NCBI GenBank assembly: GCA_011051745.1 | Contig: DRKO01000109.1 | Span: forward strand, 1-5,272 | Direction of reading: 5' to 3' | DNA: 5,272 nucleotides | DNA from: Chloroflexota bacterium | GTDB lineage: Bacteria; Chloroflexota; Anaerolineae; Aggregatilineales; UBA3940 | In this document: positions 1-5,272 of the stretch, piece by piece | Layout of the letters: every line of letters starts with the position of its first letter | Numbering within the stretch: the first letter of the stretch is position 1 | Program-made: the position numbers and the translations under genes | Notes under the pieces: model-generated | What the model saw: only the letters and a program-made list of their open reading frames with translations | Database searches by the model: none | What the model was told of the DNA's origin: nothing

Positions 1-542
1 CCAGCGATGTGTTTCCGACCAACAACACACTGATCCAGCGCGGGGTGCTGGGCGAGTCGGGGTTGTTCGATCTGGCCTACGATCACGCGGCGCGGGCGGA
101 TCAGGACCTGGGAATGCGTATTTACCTGAGCGGGGCGGTGATGGGCTATAACCCGGATATCGCTGTATTGCATCACCACGCGCCGAGGGGTGGGTTGCGT
201 TCCCATAAGGCACGGGTGATCACCTATGCCAGCAGCCGACAGCGCCTGACGCATCGCCACCTGCCCAGCGTCTCCGAGATTTATCTTTTGAAGCGTTACT
301 TCACAGAGCGGCAGGTGCGCGAATCGCTCTGGTTACGGGCGCTTGGGACGTTCAGCGTGCGGGGAGGGGTGGTCAAAAAGCTGCTCAAGGTGCTGGTCAG
401 CCTGTTCCTGCTGCCCGATACGTGGTGGCAGATCAGGCAGCGAAGCCGGGAGGCCGATCGCTGGCTGGAGAGCTATCCCCGGATTCCGGCGCTGGAAGAT
501 GATGGCCCTGAGGATATGGTCGCTGTGAAGGGGGCGGTCTGA
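1..542 (+). CDS. Family 2 glycosyltransferase, C-terminal part (5' end outside window)
   Basis: This is the last 179 codons of a GT-A fold, family 2 glycosyltransferase, which would transfer a sugar from a nucleotide donor to a growing lipid-linked glycan at the cytoplasmic membrane face. The frame is open to the left edge (first full codon at position 3). The GTG at 9 is internal, because the protein already begins there in the middle of the acceptor part of the domain. In fragment numbering, N7-N8 and the following residues match the usual Asn-x-x-hydrophobic-x-R segment. RADQDLGMR (31-39) corresponds to the family's catalytic-base E/D-D region, and the G44 to H57-H59 stretch is the typical end of the domain. 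HAPRGGLR (59-66) follows. Beyond the domain lies an approximately 100-residue tail with a basic-flanked hydrophobic stretch (122-144) that could sit on the membrane. The nucleotide-binding N-terminal half is outside the window, so the donor cannot be guessed. The stop shares one base with the next gene's ATG. Confidence 0.88.
   Translation, partial: SDVFPTNNTLIQRGVLGESGLFDLAYDHAARADQDLGMRIYLSGAVMGYNPDIAVLHHHAPRGGLRSHKARVITYASSRQRLTHRHLPSVSEIYLLKRYFTERQVRESLWLRALGTFSVRGGVVKKLLKVLVSLFLLPDTWWQIRQRSREADRWLESYPRIPALEDDGPEDMVAVKGAV
528..534 (+). promoter_or_regulatory. Ribosome binding site for the GT4 gene at 542
   Basis: A purine-rich AAGGGGG lies 7 nt upstream of the ATG at 542, inside the last codons of the preceding glycosyltransferase gene. 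It is a reasonable Shine-Dalgarno match at the right spacing and supports the start at 542. Translation is probably also coupled through the TGATG stop/start overlap. Confidence 0.55.
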
Positions 543-1708
543 TGCGGTTGCTCCTCCTCTCCAGCGAGTTTCCACCCGGCCCCGGCGGGATCGGCACACA
601 CGCCTATCAACTGGCGCGGACTCTGACCGCGCTGGGCTGGGAGGTGGCCGTCCTGACCGCACAGGATCACGCCTCCGAAGATGAGGTGAGGGCGTTTAAC
701 AGCGTCCAGCCCTTCGAGGTGCTGCGGTTACCCTCTGGCTCCAGCACAGGCCGATTGCGAAAAGCCCTCATGAGGTGGCTGGAGATCAGGCGGGCGATAC
801 GCGCGCGCCAGCCAGACGTGATCCTTGCCAGCGGGCAGCGGATTGTATGGCTGGCGGCGCTGGCCGCGCGGTGGCGCCGCGTGCCCTGGGCAGCGGTCGG
901 GCATGGCACGGAGTTCGGGAGCGGGGGCACGCTGGATCGCGTGCTCACTCGCTGGAGTTTCCAGCAGGCCGACAGGGTGATCTGCGTCAGCGAGTTCACC
1001 CTGGGCCTGATGCTCCGGGCGGGTATCAGGCCGCGGTCTCAGCAGGTGATCGCCAACGGGGCGGACGCGACCCGCTTTACCCTGTGGCCTGCAGGGAAGC
1101 GGCAGGCTCTGCGTGAGGCGCTCGGCCTGGGCACGGCCCCCGTTCTCCTGACGGTTGGGAATGTGACCGAGCGCAAGGGGCAGGACATCGTGATCCGGGC
1201 GCTGCCCCGCGTGCTGGAAGCTGTCCCGGATGTGCAGTACGTCATCGCAGGGTTACCGACGCAGCGGGAGGCGTTCGAGGCGCTGGCCGCGGAACTGGGG
1301 GTTGGTGAGCACGTTCACTTCACCGGACGGGTGGACTCTGAGACGCTCGTAGGGCTGATGAACATCTGTGACCTGTTCATCATGACGAGTCGACATGTTC
1401 AGGGGGATGTCGAGGGATACGGAATCGCAGTTGTGGAAGCGGCTCTGTGTGGCAAAGCGGCTGTGGTCTCCGCGAACTCAGGGCTGGTTGAGGCCATCGT
1501 TGAAGGGGAAACCGGCCTGAGTGTACCTGAGGGCGATCCGGATGCGACGGCGGAGGCGATCTGCGCCCTGCTGACGGACGATGCGCGGCGGCAGAGAATG
1601 GGCGAGGCGGCACGCGCCCGCGCGCTCGCTGAACAGACGTGGGAGCGCCGCGCCCGTGCTTATGATGCGAGCCTGAAAGAGCTTGCCGCGCCGACGGGGT
1701 CGGTATGA
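542..1708 (+). CDS. GT4-family glycosyltransferase (complete)
   Basis: This 388-residue protein has the normal length and layout of a GT-B retaining glycosyltransferase of family 4, acting on a nucleotide-sugar donor in the cytoplasm or at the inner membrane face. The N-terminal acceptor domain opens with a short beta strand and the glycine-rich loop SSEFPPGPGGIGTH (7-20). HGTE (121-124), VSEFT (149-153) and NGAD (172-175) follow at the inter-domain boundary. The C-terminal donor domain has VGNVTERKGQD (205-215), where N207 replaces the usual Arg of the GRL..KG motif but K212 is kept. It also has the EX7E motif, E291 to E299 in EGYGIAVVE, then the A-x-x-G segment. The ATG at 542 has a good ribosome binding site and places the first strand right at the N-terminus. 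The gene overlaps its upstream neighbour by 1 bp and the downstream one by 4 bp (ATGA). The sugar transferred is unknown. Confidence 0.93.
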   Translation: MRLLLLSSEFPPGPGGIGTHAYQLARTLTALGWEVAVLTAQDHASEDEVRAFNSVQPFEVLRLPSGSSTGRLRKALMRWLEIRRAIRARQPDVILASGQRIVWLAALAARWRRVPWAAVGHGTEFGSGGTLDRVLTRWSFQQADRVICVSEFTLGLMLRAGIRPRSQQVIANGADATRFTLWPAGKRQALREALGLGTAPVLLTVGNVTERKGQDIVIRALPRVLEAVPDVQYVIAGLPTQREAFEALAAELGVGEHVHFTGRVDSETLVGLMNICDLFIMTSRHVQGDVEGYGIAVVEAALCGKAAVVSANSGLVEAIVEGETGLSVPEGDPDATAEAICALLTDDARRQRMGEAARARALAEQTWERRARAYDASLKELAAPTGSV

Positions 1709-2847
1709 AACTCCTGATCATTTCGCATACGCCGCACTACAGGCAGGGCAAGACCATCGTAGGGCTGGGCGCAACGGTGCGCGAGATCGATCATCTGGCA
1801 ACCCTTTTCGAGAGCGTCCGGCATGTGGCGTTTCTGCATCCGGGCGAGGCCCCGCTGAGCGCGTTGCCCTACACGCAGGAGCACGTGGAACTGGTCGGAG
1901 TCCCCCCTGCGGGAGGAAAGCGCCTGAGAGATAAGCTCAGCATCCTCTGGCTGGCCCCGCTCTATATCCGAATCATCCTGCGGGAGCTTCCGAAGGCGGA
2001 TGTGGTGCATGTGCGCTGCCCGGCGAGCATCTCCCTGATGGCGATTGTGCTGATGGCGCTGGTACGCAGGCCCCGCGTCCGGTGGACCAAATACGCGGGC
2101 AACTGGAGGCCGGAAGGCCACGAGCCGCTCTCTTACAGGTTTCAGCGCTGGTGGCTGCAGAAGGGGTTTCAGGGGGGCGTGGTCACTGTTAACGGCGAAT
2201 GGCCCGATCAGCCGCCGCATATCTTCTCGTTTCTCAACCCGTGCCTGACTTCCGAAGAGATAGCGGAGGGCGCACAGGCGGCGGCAGAGAAGGAGATCGG
2301 CGAACCGATCCAGGTTCTCTTTGTGGGGCGTCTGGAGGCTGAAAAGGGCATCGGGCGGGCGCTACGGGTGATCGAGCGGCTGCGTCGGCGAGGGCTTGAG
2401 GTGGCGTTTCACGTCGTTGGCGACGGGCCAGCCCGCCGGTCGTTTGAGGAGCAGGCCAGGCAGGCCGGTCTGGCAGAGACGGTACGGTTTTACGGCCTGC
2501 TGCCGCGCCCTGAACTGGGGAGGTTTTACGCGCGAGCGCATATTATGCTGCTCCCCAGCAGCGGAGAAGGCTGGCCGAAGGTGCTCAGCGAGGCGATGGC
2601 TTACGGCGTTGTGCCGATCGCGAGCGCGGTAGGGAGCATACCGCACTATCTGGAGAAGTTCGGAACCGGACGGGCTTTTGCCCCGGATGAGATAGATCAT
2701 TACACTGAAGCTATAGCGTGGTATGCCTCACACCCGGAGGCGTGGAAGCAGGAATCGCGGCGAGGCGTGGAGGCTGCCCGGCTCTACAGTTACGAAGAAT
2801 ACTTACGCGCGGTAGAGGGGTTACTGGAAGCAGGCGCTTATGACTGA
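1705..2847 (+). CDS. GT4-family glycosyltransferase (complete)
   Basis: This is a second GT-B, family 4 glycosyltransferase of 380 residues, expected to add another sugar to the same glycan. The N-terminal domain begins with MKLLIISHTPHY. It contains two hydrophobic helices (about 78-94 and 107-120, the latter followed by RRPRVR), which could give loose membrane contact, and a KYAGNW segment (129-134). The donor domain starts near 202 and has the textbook features: VGRLEAEKG (207-215, with phosphate-binding R209 and K214), GDGP (239-242), FYGLLPR (262-268), and the EX7E pair E288/E296 in GEGWPKVLSEAMAYG. It is the most canonical of the three GT4 enzymes here. The ATG overlaps the preceding stop as ATGA. 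Only a weak G-run (1696-1699) lies upstream, so translation probably relies on coupling. The next gene starts 8 bp before this one ends. Donor and acceptor are not predictable. Confidence 0.93.
   Translation: MKLLIISHTPHYRQGKTIVGLGATVREIDHLATLFESVRHVAFLHPGEAPLSALPYTQEHVELVGVPPAGGKRLRDKLSILWLAPLYIRIILRELPKADVVHVRCPASISLMAIVLMALVRRPRVRWTKYAGNWRPEGHEPLSYRFQRWWLQKGFQGGVVTVNGEWPDQPPHIFSFLNPCLTSEEIAEGAQAAAEKEIGEPIQVLFVGRLEAEKGIGRALRVIERLRRRGLEVAFHVVGDGPARRSFEEQARQAGLAETVRFYGLLPRPELGRFYARAHIMLLPSSGEGWPKVLSEAMAYGVVPIASAVGSIPHYLEKFGTGRAFAPDEIDHYTEAIAWYASHPEAWKQESRRGVEAARLYSYEEYLRAVEGLLEAGAYD
2826..2830 (+). promoter_or_regulatory. Ribosome binding site for the membrane polymerase/ligase gene
   Basis: GGAAG ends 9 nt before the ATG at 2840, within the end of the upstream glycosyltransferase gene. 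It favours the 2840 start over the in-frame ATG at 2879 (Met14), which has no purine-rich stretch at a proper distance. Confidence 0.5.
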
Positions 2848-4303
2848 GTTACAACAGGGGATCACCTTCCCCCGCCGGATGGGGAATATTCTTACAGGGG
2901 AAAGGCCAGCCCGGAAGTTCCGGGTCGGGCTGTTGCCCCTGGTGCTTCTGCATATCGGGCTGGCACTCCTTATGAACACGGTTCCCCAGATTGCGACCGT
3001 GCACGGTCTGCTGATCTGGGGGCTGGGGATGTGGTGGGCCATCTCGCGCAAGCCGGAGGGGGTGGCTTACGTAGGGGCTTATATGGTCGGGGCTGAGGTG
3101 CTGTGGCGGATGACTTCAAGTGATCCGGCGTTGCCCTGGGAGTTCGGGAAGTATGGGACCATCGCTCTCTTCGTCGTTGCCCTGTTCAGGATGCGGGGAA
3201 CCAGAATCCCTCTTCTGCCCCTGCTGTTCATCCTGCTTCTGGTTCCGAGTATGCTGATCACCCTGACCTATTATGAACCACAGATCGCCCGCGATCGGAT
3301 TGTCTTTAACCTGCTCGGCCACTTCGCGCTTGCGTTCGGAGCGTGGTTCTTCTCGAACCTTACGCTGACCGAGTCGCAGCTTCGCAACCTGTTTATAGCT
3401 CTGATTCTGCCGATCAGCAGTCTGGCGACTCTGGTTCTGTACACGATCCTCACCCGCACTGGCCCGATTGTGTGGCAGGCCCGGTCGAGCTTTGCGACAA
3501 GCGGGGGCTTCGGCCCGAATCAGGTCTCCTCGACGCTGGGGCTGGGCCTCATGGTGGTCTGGATCATGCTGATGTACTTCAGGTTTGAGCGTGTTGAGCA
3601 GCTTGTGATGGCTGCCTTGGGCGGGTGGTTCTTTGTCCACTGCCTGCTGACCTTCTCGCGCGGGGGGATCGCGACTGCTGCCGTTGGGGCGGCAGCGGCA
3701 ACCCTGCACACTCTGGCCGACCAGAAGCGCCGGATGCAGGTGATCTTCCTGCTCGTAGTCTCGCTCTTCCTGATCAATGAAGTGGCCCTGCCGCGGCTGA
3801 ACGAGCTGACAGGAGGGACGCTCAGCGAACGCTTCTCGGATACAAGCCTGACCGGTCGCGAGACTGTCGCCCAGACTGATCTCGACATCTTCCGCGAGCA
3901 TCCGGTGTGGGGGCTTGGGGTTGGCCGCACCACCGACTATCGTCGGCAGGTTCTCGGATTGGATATCAGCCTGACCCATACGGAGTACACACGCATGCTG
4001 GCTGAGCACGGGATCATGGGGATCGCCGCGCTGGCATTGCTGATCCTGATGGGCTGGATCAACTACTCCAGAGAGGAACATCACATCTCCGACCGGGGGA
4101 TCGTGCTGGCCGCGATGGTATGGGCAGCGGTCTTCGTCGCACATTCCGCTCTGCGTCTTGTGGCCCCCTCTTTCCTGTTCGCATTCGCCTTTACCCGCTT
4201 TGCACATGAGCAGGAGGGAGTGCGCGAGAGCAGAGTGGCCCTCAGCCGCCCTATACCGGCTCCGGGCAAAGCCACGCCACCGGATGAGCGAGCGCTGGCC
4301 TGA
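2840..4303 (+). CDS. O-antigen polymerase/ligase-like (Wzy/WaaL superfamily) membrane protein
   Basis: This 487-residue polytopic protein probably polymerises lipid-linked repeat units, or ligates them to an acceptor, on the outer face of the cytoplasmic membrane. After a basic N-terminus, about 12-14 hydrophobic segments can be marked, near 29-48, 51-68, 75-90, 103-117, 122-141, 153-171, 181-203, 231-247, 253-270, 275-290, 299-315, 391-406 and 420-452 (probably two). The large hydrophilic loop at about 316-390 is the hallmark of this superfamily. Family-type motifs are GFGPNQ (223-228), FSRGG (272-276), R340 followed by FREHPVWGLGVG (351-362), and H380 in THTEY, leading into EHGIMG (389-394). 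These fit the O-antigen ligase/polymerase domain (Pfam Wzy_C type). The C-terminal tail from about 455 is hydrophilic and Pro-rich. Polymerase and ligase cannot be told apart by sequence alone; the glycosyltransferase neighbours favour a polymerase. It overlaps the upstream gene by 8 bp and the downstream gene by 1 bp. Confidence 0.88.
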   Translation: MTELQQGITFPRRMGNILTGERPARKFRVGLLPLVLLHIGLALLMNTVPQIATVHGLLIWGLGMWWAISRKPEGVAYVGAYMVGAEVLWRMTSSDPALPWEFGKYGTIALFVVALFRMRGTRIPLLPLLFILLLVPSMLITLTYYEPQIARDRIVFNLLGHFALAFGAWFFSNLTLTESQLRNLFIALILPISSLATLVLYTILTRTGPIVWQARSSFATSGGFGPNQVSSTLGLGLMVVWIMLMYFRFERVEQLVMAALGGWFFVHCLLTFSRGGIATAAVGAAAATLHTLADQKRRMQVIFLLVVSLFLINEVALPRLNELTGGTLSERFSDTSLTGRETVAQTDLDIFREHPVWGLGVGRTTDYRRQVLGLDISLTHTEYTRMLAEHGIMGIAALALLILMGWINYSREEHHISDRGIVLAAMVWAAVFVAHSALRLVAPSFLFAFAFTRFAHEQEGVRESRVALSRPIPAPGKATPPDERALA

Positions 4304-5272
4304 TGCGGCAGTCTGTGCTGATCGTCGGGAACTTCCTCTCGGCCACTCCGAACAGTCGAAGCGTCTGCGAGGAGTTGGCGGAGCGCCTTGCCCTCGGAGG
4401 ATGGTCGGTCATCACGACCTCAGATAAGCCGGGGCGCGTTGTGCGGCTGCTTGATATGCTCCGCACGGCGTGGGGAAGGCGACATGAGTATGCAGTAGCT
4501 CAGGTAGACGTATACAGCGGGCGGGCATTTATCTGGGCCGAGGCAACCTGCCGGGTTCTGCGGCAGGCCGGTAAGCCCTACGTCCTGACGTTGCACGGGG
4601 GGAACCTGCCCGCTTTTGCGCGGCGCTGGCCGGGCCGGGTGCGGCGACTGCTCAGGTCGGCTGCCGTCGTGACAACGCCGTCCGGCTATCTGCAGGAGCA
4701 GATGCGCGAGTACCGGAGCGACCTCTATCTGCTGCCCAACCCGCTTGAGATCGGGGCCTATCCGTTCCGGCTGCGTGACAGGCCACGGCCACGATTAGTG
4801 TGGCTGCGGGCGTTTCATCGGATTTACAACCCCCCGCTGGCAGCGAGGACGATCGCTTTGCTGCAGGAGCGGTTCCCGGATATTCACCTCACGATGGTTG
4901 GCCCTGACAAGGGGGATGGGAGCCTGCAAAGCCTGAAGCAAGCTGCTTCGGAGCTGGGCGTGGATGGAAGGATCGATCTGCCCGGCGGAGTCGCCAAAGC
5001 GGACGTTCCACAGTGGTTGAATAAGGGCGATATCTTCCTGAACACGACGAACTTTGACAATATGCCTGTGAGCGTGATGGAGGCGATGGCCTGTGGCCTG
5101 TGCGTGGTGAGCACCAGCGTCGGCGGAGTCCCCTACCTGCTTACACATGAAGAAGACGCCCTGCTTGTGCCGCCGGATGACGCCGAAGCGATGGCTTACG
5201 CCGTCGAGCGCGTCCTGACGGAGCCTGACCTGGCAGGCCGCCTTTCGGAGAAGGCCCGTGCCAGGGTCACCG
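4303..5272 (+). CDS. GT4-family glycosyltransferase, 3' end outside window
   Basis: An uninterrupted frame of 323 codons runs from ATG 4303 to the right edge with no stop, so the gene continues beyond the window. It encodes most of a GT-B family 4 glycosyltransferase. The N-terminus has VLIVGNFLS (5-13) and N17 to CEELAERL (22-29). TLHGGNLP (96-103) and TPSGYL (125-130) come mid-domain, and LPNPLE (144-149) marks the domain linker. The donor domain has WLRAFHRIYNP (167-177), MVGPDKGDGS (198-207), DIFLNTT (243-249) and FDNMPVSVMEAMACG (251-265), where D252 stands in for the first Glu of EX7E and E260 is kept. VSTSVGGVP (269-277) and LLVPPDD (287-293) close the visible fold, so only a short C-terminal helix region should be missing. 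The start is firm: an in-frame TGA at 4285-4287 precedes it and no other start codon lies between. No clear Shine-Dalgarno is seen, so the TGATG overlap suggests coupled translation. Confidence 0.92.
   Translation, partial: MRQSVLIVGNFLSATPNSRSVCEELAERLALGGWSVITTSDKPGRVVRLLDMLRTAWGRRHEYAVAQVDVYSGRAFIWAEATCRVLRQAGKPYVLTLHGGNLPAFARRWPGRVRRLLRSAAVVTTPSGYLQEQMREYRSDLYLLPNPLEIGAYPFRLRDRPRPRLVWLRAFHRIYNPPLAARTIALLQERFPDIHLTMVGPDKGDGSLQSLKQAASELGVDGRIDLPGGVAKADVPQWLNKGDIFLNTTNFDNMPVSVMEAMACGLCVVSTSVGGVPYLLTHEEDALLVPPDDAEAMAYAVERVLTEPDLAGRLSEKARARVT

Noticed and set aside
9..11. GTG at position 9 as a true start of the first gene
   Set aside because: The frame is open upstream to the window edge, and the encoded protein starts in the middle of a GT2 domain without its nucleotide-binding half. 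The gene is cut by the window edge, not short.
1660..2220. A 186-codon minus-strand open frame across the junction of the two complete GT4 genes
   Set aside because: It is also in codon register with the sense gene at 1705 and runs across a well-supported gene junction. It has no recognisable domain and is explained by the scarcity of TTA/CTA/TCA codons on the sense strand.
2908..2931. Nested inverted repeats: CCCGGA/TCCGGG around 2910-2924, and AGCCCG/CGGGCT at 2908-2913 and 2926-2931, as a possible hairpin switch early in the membrane gene
   Set aside because: The stems are only 6 bp, GC-rich and mutually exclusive, sit inside coding sequence about 70 nt after the start, and have no T-run or other regulatory sign. 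Chance is a sufficient explanation at this base composition.
3116..4207. A 363-codon open frame on the minus strand opposite the membrane polymerase/ligase gene
   Set aside because: Its codons lie exactly in register with the sense codons, so Leu CTG becomes Gln, Ile ATC becomes Asp, Phe TTC becomes Glu and Val GTG becomes His. The result is an implausible Gln/His/Asp/Glu-rich chain with no motif. Stops in this frame would need sense TTA, CTA or TCA, which are rare in a GC-rich gene, so the long frame is a by-product.
540..4308. The same octamer TGATGCGG at two gene junctions (540-547 and 4301-4308)
   Set aside because: It arises from a TGATG stop/start overlap followed by an Arg CGG codon in each gene. 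The flanking bases differ, so it is not a repeat element.
4795..5148. A 117-codon minus-strand frame near the right edge
   Set aside because: It lies wholly opposite the clearly recognisable GT4 gene that runs from 4303 to the edge and has no features of its own.

Overview
The window is a stretch of a GC-rich bacterial chromosome (roughly 60 % GC, estimated by eye). It is filled end to end by five same-strand genes that together look like part of a cell-surface polysaccharide (exopolysaccharide or O-antigen-like) biosynthesis cluster. The genus cannot be fixed from the sequence. A high-GC lineage such as Chloroflexota would fit the style of the proteins, but that is a guess.

Layout, all on the + strand: (1) positions 1-542, the 3' end of a family 2 (GT-A) glycosyltransferase whose start lies upstream of the window; (2) 542-1708, a complete GT4 (GT-B) glycosyltransferase; (3) 1705-2847, a second complete GT4 glycosyltransferase; (4) 2840-4303, a polytopic membrane protein of the O-antigen polymerase/ligase (Wzy/WaaL-like) superfamily; (5) 4303-5272, a third GT4 glycosyltransferase that is open at the right edge with no stop codon in the window. 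Every junction overlaps (1, 4, 8 and 1 bp), so there is no intergenic DNA, and no promoter or terminator is visible. The set is best read as one polycistronic, translationally coupled block whose promoter and terminator lie outside.

Working model (inference from families and order): the glycosyltransferases add sugars one after another to a lipid-linked repeat unit on the cytoplasmic face. After flipping, the Wzy/WaaL-like protein polymerises the units or transfers them to an acceptor. The initiating phosphoglycosyltransferase, the flippase, chain-length control and nucleotide-sugar genes are not in the window and would be expected in the flanks. Sugar specificities and linkages cannot be read from the sequence.

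No RNA gene, mobile element, CRISPR array, attachment site or significant repeat was found. The content is an ordinary accessory glycan locus. The most useful points are the edge-truncated fifth gene, the differences in donor-site residues among the three GT4 enzymes, and the tight overlaps. I see no evidence for a new biological system.
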